The notes: generated from the letters alone by a model not told the origin. A DNA stretch of 64,000 nucleotides from JAAYZM01 sp964510785 (GCA_964510785.1 CAZECM010000003.1:22118-86117); one strand, 5' to 3'; shown: positions 8,917 through 17,054, counted from the stretch's first letter. Translations and numbers: made by a program.

Positions 8917-9150
8917 GCACGACGTGCGTCCCTGCCCGTCATCGGCGACCGTGACGCTGCCATCGGGATGTGCCGTGACCGTGGCGGTGCCGGTGCGGCC
9001 TTGGCTCTCTGCCTCTTCGTTGGCGTACGCGAGGACCTCGAGGATGAGGTGACGTCGGCCGCCAGCCACCCCGGGCTCACCCAGGTGTCGGCGTACGTGG
9101 GCGAGGTGCTCGAGATCGAGGTCCCTGTCCCGGTGGTGGGTGGTGGTGAC
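8917..9150 (-). pseudogene. Fragment of a GyrB-like (GHKL) ATP-binding protein gene
   Basis: On the minus strand this reads LDLEHLAHVRRH, then HLILEVLAYANEEAE and HPDGSVTVADDGQGRTS. These resemble the N-terminal ATPase fold of DNA gyrase B and of small gyrB-like proteins (VRRRPGMYIG, HHLVWEVVDNAVDEA, GSVEVxDNGRGIP). The segment corresponding to RPGMY is missing, there is no in-frame start at the homologous position, and similarity stops after the DDG motif. I read it as a decayed fragment. With 8749-8916 and 9151-9268, which hold no convincing gene, it fills the gap before the next gene. Confidence 0.45.
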
Positions 9151-9268
9151 CCAGGACGACCGCTCGCTCACCCTGTCGAGGCTAGACCTGGCATCGAGAC
9201 CCAACAAGCCGACCGGGGGGAGCAATAAACGGAGGTGTGGGTCCAGGCTGACCTGCCAGAGTGCCAAG

Positions 9269-9847
9269 ATGAGCCAATCTCGAAGCAAGATCGTGCGCCG
9301 TCTGACGTTGGCGCAGCAGGAGGGGCAGCCCGTCACCGTACGCAGGAAGCACCTCGAGGCTGACCAGACACCTGGCTTCGTGGTCGCCGTCACGGATCGG
9401 TGGGTCGTCCTGCAGGAGCTCGACGGCGTCCACCTCGACACCGTGGTGCTTCTTCGTCTCGATCACGTGACGAAGGTCGAACGGCACGACGGTCACGCCT
9501 ACGTGAGTCGTGCCGTCGCGGGCCTCGGGGTGCCACTGGCGGAGTTCGAGTGCCCGGCAGACGTGACGACGGAGGGCCTCCTTCGCCTCGTGGTCGAGCG
9601 GGCTGAGCTGATCTGTGTCTACCTCGAGACTCGTGACGACTACTGGCTGCTGATCGGGAAGACCCTCCGGATCGGCAAGAAGCGCCTGCACCTGCACTTC
9701 ATCGGGCGAGACGGCGTGTGGACCGACTTCACCGAGTCGTGGAAGCTGAAGGACATCACGCGAATCGAGTTCGGAGGACGATACATCGGGGCGCTCGAGC
9801 AGTTCGGCGAACCGATGCCCAAGGTCGAGAAGCACGTGAAGCGCTAG
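9269..9847 (+). CDS. Hypothetical protein with two predicted beta-barrel-like segments
   Basis: A 192-residue protein that I do not recognise. Two beta-rich, similarly built segments can be seen: residues about 28-65 (PGFVVAVTDRWVVLQELDG) and about 125-175 (the second contains IGKTLRIGKKRLHLHFIG and then LKDITRIEFGGRYIGAL). The pattern of short strands ending in 'L..I..IE' recalls Sm-like or SH3-like barrels, but this is only an impression. No signal peptide or membrane helix. The ATG at 9269 starts MSQSRSKIVRRL; no good ribosome-binding site is visible. The frame is open further upstream but without plausible protein character. Confidence 0.6.
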   Translation: MSQSRSKIVRRLTLAQQEGQPVTVRRKHLEADQTPGFVVAVTDRWVVLQELDGVHLDTVVLLRLDHVTKVERHDGHAYVSRAVAGLGVPLAEFECPADVTTEGLLRLVVERAELICVYLETRDDYWLLIGKTLRIGKKRLHLHFIGRDGVWTDFTESWKLKDITRIEFGGRYIGALEQFGEPMPKVEKHVKR

Positions 9848-9895
9848 AGCACGACCCTCGGGCCCCGGGCCGCCGCCACGCGTATCGACGTTGGC

Positions 9896-10516
9896 ATGGA
9901 GACACCAGTTCGCCTGGCGCCGCTGCTCGCGCAGTACGACGGGGCCACCGAGCGCCTCCTTGCACGCCTGACGGGCCCGGACATGGACAGCGGTGACGGG
10001 GAGCGAGTCCGCGTCGAGCCGCTGTCCGACGACGAGTACCTCTGGGAGCCGGTGCCGGGGTCATGGTCGGTGCGACGTCACGTCGATGGACCGGGACCGG
10101 GGGCGACGGTGCTGGTGGGCGCTGGCGACTGGGGACGAGATGGCGGACGTCCGCACCCGTGGCCTCCACCCGTCACGACGATCGCGTGGCGGATGGTGCA
10201 CCTGACCGAGATGCTCACCCTCCGTGCGGAGTGGACCGTTGGGGAGCATCGCCGCCTCGAGGCGGACCTCCACTACGCCGGTGACGCGGCCGGCGGCGTG
10301 CACGCGCTGCGGGAAGGGATCCTCGCGTGGCGGGAGGCCCTCACGACCGCCGATGACGAGGCGTTGGACACGGTGGGGCGCAGCACCTACCCGGACGGGG
10401 GAGACGCGGACGAGGCATTCCTCGAAGTCGTGTGGTGGGTCAACCAAGAGGTGCTGCACCACGGTGCGGAGATCGCCCTCCTGCGGGACCTGTACGCCCG
10501 ACGGCAGCGCCTATGA
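9896..10516 (+). CDS. DinB-like domain protein
   Basis: A 206-residue protein of the DinB/YfiT-like four-helix metalloenzyme superfamily. Features are the N-terminal LLAQYDGATERLLARL helix, a WSVRRHV segment, AWRMVHLTEMLTLR with a conserved His, and the C-terminal WWVNQEVLHHGAEIALLRDLY, whose His pair would complete a metal site. Family members include thiol-dependent S-transferases (mycothiol or bacillithiol) but many are uncharacterised. TATCGA lies seven nt before the ATG and may be a -10 of a leaderless transcript. Confidence 0.75.
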   Translation: METPVRLAPLLAQYDGATERLLARLTGPDMDSGDGERVRVEPLSDDEYLWEPVPGSWSVRRHVDGPGPGATVLVGAGDWGRDGGRPHPWPPPVTTIAWRMVHLTEMLTLRAEWTVGEHRRLEADLHYAGDAAGGVHALREGILAWREALTTADDEALDTVGRSTYPDGGDADEAFLEVVWWVNQEVLHHGAEIALLRDLYARRQRL

Positions 10517-10852
10517 GCGGCACCGGGATCGGTGGTGCAGCGGCCTTCCTGTGTCCGGTCGGACAAGTCACCCCAGCATCGGGCCGACGAGGCCAGTACC
10601 CATGGGATTGCCCGGCTCGTCGACTCGTTCTTCTCGCGGACTGCCGTACCCGGCGAGACTCCGGCTTGTCCGTAGCGACTCGGAGACGTCCCTGACGTGA
10701 TCGCACTGCTGCGATGCGCCCGCCCGCCGTGCACCACAGCATGGCCCGCGCCTTCCGCTACTGCGGAACGACAGAGCTGGGCGATGAGGCTTGAACGGTG
10801 CACTCCCGCACGGTGCCGTGCATCGAGCGTGAGGCAGGGGCATGATGGCGTT
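10517..10852. other. Intergenic region without a supported gene
   Basis: About 340 bases between the DinB-like gene and the retron effector. No family-like reading frame is present. Two small inverted repeats are seen: ATCGCA/TGCGAT around 10701-10716 and GCACGG/CCGTGC around 10807-10820. The promoter of the retron unit should lie here, but no convincing -35/-10 pair could be picked. Confidence 0.6.
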
Positions 10853-10861
10853 GTGTTGTCG

Positions 10862-12118
10862 ATGCCGCCGAGCGAGACCAAACGGGGCCGTGCCTGGTTG
10901 ACGAACTTCGCTGACGTCGAGCGCCCGGTTGCCCGACTGCTGCTCGACAGCCTACAGGTCGACAACCCGGCCACGATCTACCATGGGCTCAAGTCCAGCA
11001 TCGATGCGCTCGTACCCGGGCTGAAGGGTCGCAGCGGTGTCCTGATCCCAGTTCTGTCCACCGAGGACATCGACAGATCCACCGAGCAACCTGCCACCGT
11101 TGCTGGACCCGCCCGATGGTCGCCGCCGGTCCGGCACGTCGCGTACGACACATTCCATCCCGGAGCCAAGATCCCTGCCACACCTGGGAGTGAGGCAGCG
11201 GTCGGAAACCTGATCCGTGATCTCACCGGCGATCGTCCTGGCCGCGAGCCTGGGCAGTGGCTACATCCGGCGACCAACCTAGATGCACTGCACGCCCGCC
11301 GGTGCCGCCTCGTCGTGCTCGTCACCGACTACAGCGGCTCTGGTCAGCAGGTGAATCAGTTCGCGGCGACCCTTACTCGCAACGCCCGACTACGCAGTTG
11401 GCGATCGTTCGGTTGGCTCCGACTCGTTGTGGTGGCGTACGCAGCATCCAGCGCTGCCCGTGTCGCGGTCGAGTCGGGGGCAAGCCTTGACGACTTGTTC
11501 GTCCACACTCCCGCCGCCTCGTTTGACGACGCCGCCTGGGCCGCCGATGAGCGCGACGCAATTGAAGCGCTGTGTCAGCGACACACCCCTCGCCGGCAGC
11601 GGCACCAGGCTCTTGGCCACGGCGAGAGTGTTGGCCTGTTTTTCACCCACACCGCCGTCCCGAACAATCTGCCGTTCATCCTGCGACGCCGCACCGCTGG
11701 CTGGAAGCCGTTCCTCGAGGGCCGCACCGTGCCCGCGGACTTGGTTGCAGAATTGGGTAACTATCGGGCGCCGAGCAGAGACCTATCCAGTGTTGTTCGT
11801 GCTGCGAACCAGACCAGGCTCGGACGTGCCATCGAGTCAGGTCGGCTCCACACACCCGCCGACAAACTAGTCGCGGTCCTGGCGCTCATCGCCCACGCTT
11901 CCCAGACTCCGGCAACCCTCACGCACCGCCTCGCGCTACCCGACGAGGACACCACCGCGATGCTCAAGTTCCTGCAGCTAGTCGGCTTCATTGCCGAGGA
12001 CCTCACCATCACGCCGCGCGGGCGGACCGAATTGCGGCACGCGCGGCGACTGGACCGAACCGCGACGGCACACCTGACAGGGAGGCCCGATCCCTACTAC
12101 CCTCAGACACTGAGGTGA
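10862..12118 (+). CDS. Phosphoribosyltransferase-like retron effector with C-terminal winged helix
   Basis: A 418-residue protein in two parts. The first about 290 residues look like the phosphoribosyltransferase family found in conflict systems: VVLVTDYSGSGQQV at 151-164 fits the PRPP-binding loop (hydrophobic strand, acidic residue, then a Gly-Ser turn), and HTAVPNNLPFIL at 263-274 fits the conserved His/PNN motif. The last about 90 residues form a winged helix (LTHRLALPDEDTTAMLKFLQLVGFI, then TPRGR). Its TGA lies inside the a1 repeat of the retron RNA, directly upstream of the reverse transcriptase. This organisation matches PRTase-associated retrons (type III in the published retron scheme, from memory). 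GTG at 10853 is an alternative start. The enzymatic target is unknown. Confidence 0.78.
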   Translation: MPPSETKRGRAWLTNFADVERPVARLLLDSLQVDNPATIYHGLKSSIDALVPGLKGRSGVLIPVLSTEDIDRSTEQPATVAGPARWSPPVRHVAYDTFHPGAKIPATPGSEAAVGNLIRDLTGDRPGREPGQWLHPATNLDALHARRCRLVVLVTDYSGSGQQVNQFAATLTRNARLRSWRSFGWLRLVVVAYAASSAARVAVESGASLDDLFVHTPAASFDDAAWAADERDAIEALCQRHTPRRQRHQALGHGESVGLFFTHTAVPNNLPFILRRRTAGWKPFLEGRTVPADLVAELGNYRAPSRDLSSVVRAANQTRLGRAIESGRLHTPADKLVAVLALIAHASQTPATLTHRLALPDEDTTAMLKFLQLVGFIAEDLTITPRGRTELRHARRLDRTATAHLTGRPDPYYPQTLR

Positions 12119-12127
12119 GGAGTCGAG
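12112..12127 (+). repeat. Retron a1 repeat
   Basis: 16 nt, perfectly complementary to 12312-12327. The stop codon of the effector gene (TGA 12116-12118) lies inside it. Confidence 0.75.
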
Positions 12128-12303
12128 TGGCGAACCTAGCGGAGTCGGTGCGTAGCACCGGCACGTCGAGCCGAACAGCTCGAGGGTCACGGCTGACCGT
12201 GACCGTCGGACAAGCTCCCGCTACGCGTGGTCAGGCGGACGCGCCTGCCGACGCCGACTGGGGGCTGCGTCCGCCTGGCCTGGCCGGGATGACACCAAAG
12301 TAG

Positions 12304-13422
12304 ATGGACCCCTCGACTCCTCACCTCTACGTCAAGGCTGGGACGGAAGCAGGTGTACCTGCACAGGTTGTGCGCGCCAGCCTTGTGCAGATTGCCGAGA
12401 CCCAATCGCGCGGTGCTTGCCCAATTCTGAGCCTGGGGCACCTAGCGCATATCACAGGTGCGCCCTACCTCTACCTCCGGGAAGTCGTGCAACGGCGACG
12501 CGATCCCTACGACACCATCGCCCGACCCAAGCGTACCGGCGGGACTCGGTGGCTCTCCGCCCCCGAACCCGTCCTAATGGACGTGCATCGCGTTATCCTG
12601 CGTCGAGCGCTCCGGAACCTACCCTTGCACCCCTATAGTTATGCCTATCAGGAAGGGCGCAGCATCTATCAGTGCGCCCAACAGCACGTAGGCGCCCGGT
12701 GGATGCTCAAGTTCGACTTACACGACTTCTTCGGTTCGGTCGACGAGCGTGACGTCTTCCGTGTGTTCGAAGAGCGCGGCTACTCATCCCTAGTCTCGCT
12801 CGAGCTGGCTCGAATCTGCACACGTGCTCCCCTCGCCTCATTTACGTCCAGTACCGGTCGGTACGGTGCTATTCCGACCTACGACGTCAACGTCTCGGGG
12901 CGCCTTCCTCAAGGAGCGCCCACGAGCGGAGCTCTGTCCAACATAGTCGCCACACCTCTCGACCACGACCTGCACGCCCTCGCCACCGGCGCGGGCTTCG
13001 TGTACACGCGCTACTCTGACGATATGGTCATGTCGACGGCCCATGAGTTCGACCGGCCGCGCGCCATCCCCATGATCCGCGAAGTGGCCCGCCTTGTGGC
13101 CGCGCACCGTTTCCGGCTCCATAGCAAGAAGACTCGGGTTATCCCGCCGGGTGCTCGGCACATCGTTCTTGGGTTGCTCGTCGACGGCGAGGAAGTGAGG
13201 CTAACCCCAGAGTTCCGGCGGCGTGTCGAAGTGCACATCCGCGGAGTCCGACAGTTCGGTCTCATCCACCATGCCGAGCACCGGGGTTTCCGTTCCCTGC
13301 TTTCGTTCGTCAGCCACGTCGATGGTTGCCTAGCGTTTGCCCTCTCAGTGGAGCCACGGTGGGCGGACAGCCAACGAGTCGCATGGCACGCAACCCTGCG
13401 CGATCAAGGGCTTCGCGTGTGA
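12304..13422 (+). CDS. Retron-type reverse transcriptase
   Basis: Up to 372 residues. Visible motifs: RPKRTGGTRWLSAP at 74-87, EGRSIYQCAQQH at 117-128, catalytic D138 in KFDLHDFF, LPQGAPTSGALSN at 201-213, YSDD at 237-240 with the metal-binding Asp pair, and VLGLLVDG at 288-295. CAQQH occupies the place of the retron NAxxH element and VLG that of the retron VTG, so the retron-specific signatures are present in variant form. The C-terminal thumb (about 300-372) is basic, suited to RNA binding. The upstream a1/a2-bounded RNA and PRTase-like effector support a tripartite retron. ATG 12304 is the longest start; GTG 12370 lies beyond a2 and is a plausible true start (350 residues). Confidence 0.88.
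   Translation: MDPSTPHLYVKAGTEAGVPAQVVRASLVQIAETQSRGACPILSLGHLAHITGAPYLYLREVVQRRRDPYDTIARPKRTGGTRWLSAPEPVLMDVHRVILRRALRNLPLHPYSYAYQEGRSIYQCAQQHVGARWMLKFDLHDFFGSVDERDVFRVFEERGYSSLVSLELARICTRAPLASFTSSTGRYGAIPTYDVNVSGRLPQGAPTSGALSNIVATPLDHDLHALATGAGFVYTRYSDDMVMSTAHEFDRPRAIPMIREVARLVAAHRFRLHSKKTRVIPPGARHIVLGLLVDGEEVRLTPEFRRRVEVHIRGVRQFGLIHHAEHRGFRSLLSFVSHVDGCLAFALSVEPRWADSQRVAWHATLRDQGLRV
12312..12327 (+). repeat. Retron a2 repeat
   Basis: 16 nt, perfectly complementary to a1. It overlaps codons 3-8 of the longest reverse-transcriptase reading frame, which suggests either that RNA and coding sequence overlap or that translation starts at a later codon such as GTG 12370. Confidence 0.75.
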
Positions 13423-13578
13423 CCTACCCGAACCTTGGCAAACTTTGGCTGCACCCAGTGATAACCACTGACGGGGTCGCATCAGATGCTCGACGCCTGG
13501 CTGGGCTCCCCAGGCGACCAGGCCATCAGTCGGCTCCAGGTTGTGGGCCCCCCATGCGGCTGAGTCGCCCTGGCGTCG

Positions 13579-14727
13579 CTAGCGCAGTTCGGCCAGAGCC
13601 GACTGTGCCTCGGCGGATCCTGCCTTGGCCGCACGTGTGTACCAGTCTACGGCTTCGAAGTGTCCGCCGCTCTGCTCAAAGATGACACCAAGGTTGTACA
13701 TCGCCCCAGCATCTCCCCCGTTGGCGGCCTGCTCCCACCAGAATATCGCTTGAGTGACGGCTCCCCGCTCGTGGTGAGCGCAGCCGAGGCTGAAAGCCGC
13801 ACTTGCGTGACCACCTTCGGCGGCCCTCTGCCACCAGTCAACGGCTTGCGATCGATCTCCCAGTTTTTCACACAAATCGCCGAGGCTATTCATGGACCCG
13901 TAGTGGCCGGCATCAGCACCCCGCTTCCACCAATCGCGAGATTGCGCGTGATCTCTCTGCTTCCAGGCTAGATTGCCAAGGCTCCACATGGCCTTGACAT
14001 GTCCCTCATCGGCGGCTTCCTTCCACCATGCGGCAGCCACAGTTGTGTCGCCTCGATCACTCGCGAGAATTCCCATTGCATTCTTTGCCTCTGGATGTCC
14101 GAGTTCAACCGCCTTCTGGTACCATTCCTCTGCCTGAACATATTCCCCATTCTTGTGTGCATCAATTCCGCGACTCAAGAAGTCGCTCGCGCTAGTGATA
14201 CTTGAATTGATGACTTGAGCGGAACGCGACAAATTGCCCAATAAGGCGATATTGCGGTGAATGCCCTGAAGTGCCTCGTCATCAACGGCGAGGCCCGCCA
14301 TCAGGAGACCCACTGCTTCAGTGAACGCACTTCTCGCGCGCAGGAACCTGTTAGGTATCGTCGGCCACGGGTTTGAAGGCGACACTCCTGTGACGATGTA
14401 TCTGTCTTCACCTTGAGAAACGTTGCAGACGAGCAGATTCAGGACGCCTAAGTTGTTCAGGTTGCGCGCGAGCTGTAGGCCGTACGCGCGGGGGTTCCTA
14501 AGTGCGGAAATGCGGTATAGTTCGACCGCCTTATCTAGCAGTTGCTCCGCAGGCGTCCAACAGTGATCGGCGCCGCGGATGGCTCTTTGAAGGAGATCGA
14601 AACCGGAGGACGCCTCAAGGATCCCTGAGTCATCGTTGACCAAGCGGTCAACATATGTATTCGCGAGAAACACCTCTGTCGAGAAGTTTGCGCCTTCGCT
14701 GGGCTGTTGCTTCTTGAACCAAGTCAT
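13579..14727 (-). CDS. Sel1-like/TPR repeat protein
   Basis: A 382-residue protein with an N-terminal helical region (about 1-175) and then about six Sel1-like repeats of 35 residues (about 190-382) following the pattern 'A..WW..AA..GH..A...LG......G'. Such alpha-solenoids mediate protein contacts and occur both in signalling and in conflict systems. No signal peptide. The gene faces the retron reverse transcriptase tail to tail, with 156 nt between. Its DNA is visibly poorer in G+C than its neighbours, with codons such as ATA and AAT common, pointing to recent acquisition. A functional link to the retron is possible but not shown. Confidence 0.8.
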   Translation of the reverse strand: MTWFKKQQPSEGANFSTEVFLANTYVDRLVNDDSGILEASSGFDLLQRAIRGADHCWTPAEQLLDKAVELYRISALRNPRAYGLQLARNLNNLGVLNLLVCNVSQGEDRYIVTGVSPSNPWPTIPNRFLRARSAFTEAVGLLMAGLAVDDEALQGIHRNIALLGNLSRSAQVINSSITSASDFLSRGIDAHKNGEYVQAEEWYQKAVELGHPEAKNAMGILASDRGDTTVAAAWWKEAADEGHVKAMWSLGNLAWKQRDHAQSRDWWKRGADAGHYGSMNSLGDLCEKLGDRSQAVDWWQRAAEGGHASAAFSLGCAHHERGAVTQAIFWWEQAANGGDAGAMYNLGVIFEQSGGHFEAVDWYTRAAKAGSAEAQSALAELR

Positions 14728-15025
14728 TCCGAGTTCTCTCGTCTAGATTGATCTACCTGGCTTCCTGTTACGCCGGACTGCCAGCAGTTGCCTGCGGTGG
14801 TTGAGTCAACTCGTAGCGTTCTACTTGGGGCGAAGGATCAAGTCAAGGCCTGGACTCTACTTTGAGCCAGGGCAGACCGTTCGTGGTCCTGAGCGCGGCA
14901 CCACTCGGTCCCCGCCAGGTCAGACGACAGACTCGTGATGCGTGCCGCCCAGCTACAAGGGTGGCGTTGTCGTCTCCACCTCGACAGCGACGCGTTCTGT
15001 GCGCGCATAGGTGCCGAGGTGGTAG
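14728..15025. other. Intergenic region upstream of the Sel1-repeat gene
   Basis: About 300 bases of mixed composition between two minus-strand genes. No family-like frame is seen. The side next to the Sel1 gene has the lower GC of that gene, the other side returns to high GC, so a junction of the acquired segment may lie here. The promoter of the Sel1 gene should be within it; none was picked with confidence. Confidence 0.5.
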
Positions 15026-15871
15026 TCAGTAGCGCTCGGCGTCCCGCATCGCGGCGAGCTCAGCCGTCAGATCTGGACCGGGAGAGGGGACGGAGAGTCC
15101 CTCCAACCATTCCTGCCAGGCCGGTTCCTCGCGCCGCACGTAGTCCGCGGCGTCGGCGGAGAACAGGTACGCCCGCACACCCACGAACGCCGTGCCCTCG
15201 CCCAGGTCGTGCGCGTAGACGTTGAGCATCCCGGGTACCGGTGCAGTGAGCCGGACCAGTGCCTGCCGCTCGCCGACTCGCTCGACCGTGCCGGTGGTGC
15301 CGCGCACCTCGACGGTCGCACCCTCGTCGCCCAGCCCCAGGGCGTCGTGCAGTGCAGACCAGAGCGTCTCGGCGTCACCCGGGTGCGAGGCGCCGACCTC
15401 GAGCCGGGTGGCTTCCTGTCCGGGGAAGTGGGCAAGGTAGAGGCGCAGGTTGTCGAAGAACGGCATCCAGCTGGCCCCCATGTCCTCCCACCACTCCGAC
15501 TCCCAGTCGGCGCCGGTCCCGAAGCCGGAGCTCGTGACGCGCACGACGCAGGTGCCGCCGGACTGTGCCTCGACGAGGAACTCCGAGGTCAACGGGCTGA
15601 GTGAGTCCGGGTCCTTGCCCATGAGGGCGGCCCAGTCCTCCTCGTAGGCGATGCGGCGCGGGGGGTCCCAACCAGTGACCTGGCCGTCCGAGCCCATTTC
15701 GGGACCCATGGAGAAGCGCAGGGAGCCGCCCTCGCGCTCCTCCATCTCGGTTGCCATGAACCAGGCGCTCATGCCCTTGGCGGTGGCGACGGCCTGCCAG
15801 ACCTGCTCCGGGGTTCCCGGGACCTCGACGCTGAACTCCAGGCGGTACGGGACGGTCGGTGTCGTGCTCAT
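15026..15871 (-). CDS. SRPBCC (AHSA1-like) domain protein
   Basis: A 281-residue protein whose first about 150 residues form an SRPBCC/AHSA1-type START-like fold: YRLEFSVEVPGTPEQVWQAVATAKGMSAWF, then GGSLRFSMGP, WDPPRRIAYEED, and a C-terminal amphipathic helix WESEWWEDMGASWMPFFDNLRLYL. The remaining part looks like a second, diverged copy of the same fold. Such proteins bind hydrophobic ligands. It overlaps the upstream ArsR-type regulator by four bases, an arrangement repeated in many actinobacterial ArsR-AHSA1 pairs, so the two are one unit. Confidence 0.82.
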   Translation of the reverse strand: MSTTPTVPYRLEFSVEVPGTPEQVWQAVATAKGMSAWFMATEMEEREGGSLRFSMGPEMGSDGQVTGWDPPRRIAYEEDWAALMGKDPDSLSPLTSEFLVEAQSGGTCVVRVTSSGFGTGADWESEWWEDMGASWMPFFDNLRLYLAHFPGQEATRLEVGASHPGDAETLWSALHDALGLGDEGATVEVRGTTGTVERVGERQALVRLTAPVPGMLNVYAHDLGEGTAFVGVRAYLFSADAADYVRREEPAWQEWLEGLSVPSPGPDLTAELAAMRDAERY

Positions 15872-16446
15872 GCGCTCTCCTCAGGACGTGGGTGGGCCGC
15901 GACGACGAGCCGGTACGGGCGCCCGTCGTCGTGGTGGTAGTGGGCGACCAGGTCGAGCACCGCGGCGGTCAGGTCGTCCGCGAAGGCAGCTCGGTCGGCG
16001 GCGGAGCGGAAGCCGATCTGCGTGTCGATGGTCAGCGTCGGCAGGCGCCTGCCGGACGTTCCCGCCCGGCGCGCCAGGGCGCCGACCTCGCGGACCAGCC
16101 GGCCGGCCAGCGCCACGAGGTAGCCCGCAGACAGGTGATCGGCCTTGGTATCGGGATCGGCTGCGGCCGTGCTCACGGCGGCGGGTGACACGACGTACGA
16201 CGACGACGACGCCTGCAGCACCCGCTCCGTGATGCCCCCGTGCCTGCGCTCCTCGGACAGCTGCACCAGGCCGTGTGCCTCGAGTGCTTTGAGGTGGTAG
16301 TTGATCTTCTGGCGCGTGATGCCGACGCGCTCGGCGAGCCCGGCCGCGGAGGCGGGGACGGTCAGCTCGGCGAGCAGGCGGGACCGGACTGGGTCGAGCG
16401 CGGTGGCGGCTGCCGCAGCACTCTCGATGACTTCGACGTCGTGCAT
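15868..16446 (-). CDS. ArsR-type winged-helix transcriptional regulator
   Basis: A 192-residue regulator. The N-terminal winged helix (about 10-85) contains LDPVRSRLLAELTVPASAAGLAERV, ITRQKINYHLKALEAHGLV and a wing with RRHGGITERVLQA. The C-terminal about 90 residues may bind a ligand or mediate dimerisation. The ATG at 16446 is chosen because the promoter and its palindrome lie just upstream; the frame extends further but without similarity to the family. It precedes and overlaps the SRPBCC gene it presumably regulates. Confidence 0.85.
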   Translation of the reverse strand: MHDVEVIESAAAAATALDPVRSRLLAELTVPASAAGLAERVGITRQKINYHLKALEAHGLVQLSEERRHGGITERVLQASSSSYVVSPAAVSTAAADPDTKADHLSAGYLVALAGRLVREVGALARRAGTSGRRLPTLTIDTQIGFRSAADRAAFADDLTAAVLDLVAHYHHDDGRPYRLVVAAHPRPEESA

Positions 16447-16452
16447 AGAGCC

Positions 16453-16481
16453 ACCGTGGCATTGACAACAATAATTGTCAA
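16453..16481 (-). promoter_or_regulatory. Promoter and palindrome of the ArsR-SRPBCC pair
   Basis: On the minus strand TTGACA (16481-16476) is followed after 17 nt by CACGGT (16458-16453), six nt before the ATG at 16446, giving a probably leaderless transcript. An inverted repeat, TTGACAA (16462-16468) and TTGTCAA (16475-16481) with a 6-nt spacer, covers the -35 element and is the likely autoregulatory operator. Confidence 0.6.
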
Positions 16482-16559
16482 TAGCATCGAACGGCACCGA
16501 AACTCATGCCAGCGCGTCAACCAACCGATACTCAAGTGACACTCTTAGTGAGGGGGACG

Positions 16560-17054
16560 ATGCGCGCGCTCATCGCCGTTGCGGCCGCGCTCGCCACCGC
16601 CATGGTGCTCACGGGTTGCGGCCCAGAGGCATCGCCGTCGGTCCCGGCGTCGGAGCACTCGGCCGAGCCAGCTCCCACTGAGGCGGAACCAGCACCCACC
16701 GCGGCGGAGCCCTCACCTACCGCGGTGGCACCGTCGGCCGCCGATCGTCCTCAGCTGTGGAGTGCCGTCGACCCCTCGGCGGACGCCGATCGTGACTGCG
16801 CGCCGTACTCGCTCGAGCGCGACTACGTGTCCGGTGAGCTCAGCGTTGACGACTTCACGAGGTACGCCTGGTACGGGATGTGGGGATCGGCAAGCGTCCC
16901 GGAGATGTACCGGCCGTGCCCGGAAGTGAGCATGCTCTCGACCGGCGGGGCGATGTGGGCGCTGCAGTTCCTCGACGTCGTCGGTCCGGAGCTCAGCGCG
17001 GAGATTGCTGACCAACTGACGCCCCAGGTGATCGACGGGTCCGACGAGAACTAG
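16560..17054 (+). CDS. Putative lipoprotein
   Basis: A 164-residue exported lipoprotein candidate. It has a hydrophobic signal and lipobox LTGC (about 16-19), then a low-complexity Pro/Ala/Thr/Glu linker built from repeats like 'EPAPTAAEPSPTA' and a small C-terminal domain (about 75-164) with several Trp/Tyr residues and conserved-looking Cys at the start and middle. No family recognised. GAGGGGG precedes the ATG at good distance. Function unknown. Confidence 0.7.
   Translation: MRALIAVAAALATAMVLTGCGPEASPSVPASEHSAEPAPTEAEPAPTAAEPSPTAVAPSAADRPQLWSAVDPSADADRDCAPYSLERDYVSGELSVDDFTRYAWYGMWGSASVPEMYRPCPEVSMLSTGGAMWALQFLDVVGPELSAEIADQLTPQVIDGSDEN

Larger units (their letters stand above)
12112..12327 (+). 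ncRNA. Putative retron msr-msd RNA
   Basis: A 216-nt segment bounded by a perfect 16-bp inverted repeat: a1 GAGGTGAGGAGTCGAG (12112-12127) and a2 CTCGACTCCTCACCTC (12312-12327). Between them are CGGTGC/GCACCG with loop GTA (12146-12160), TCGAGC/GCTCGA (12166-12183), GGTCACGG/CCGTGACC with loop CTGA (12185-12204), and a long stem whose core AGGCGGACGC (12233-12242) pairs with GCGTCCGCCT (12267-12276), extendable outward by four pairs including one G-U. An AGC at 12138-12140 after a1 offers a candidate branching G at 12139. This is the standard retron layout: a1, msr hairpins, msd hairpin, a2, reverse transcriptase. The exact ends are inferred. Confidence 0.78.

Noticed and set aside
14935..15225. 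A 96-codon plus-strand frame.
   Set aside because: Arg/Pro-rich shadow composition, no ribosome-binding site, and it runs antisense into the SRPBCC gene.
15372..15671. Alternative frames inside the SRPBCC gene.
   Set aside because: The SRPBCC frame has family motifs throughout; the alternatives have none.
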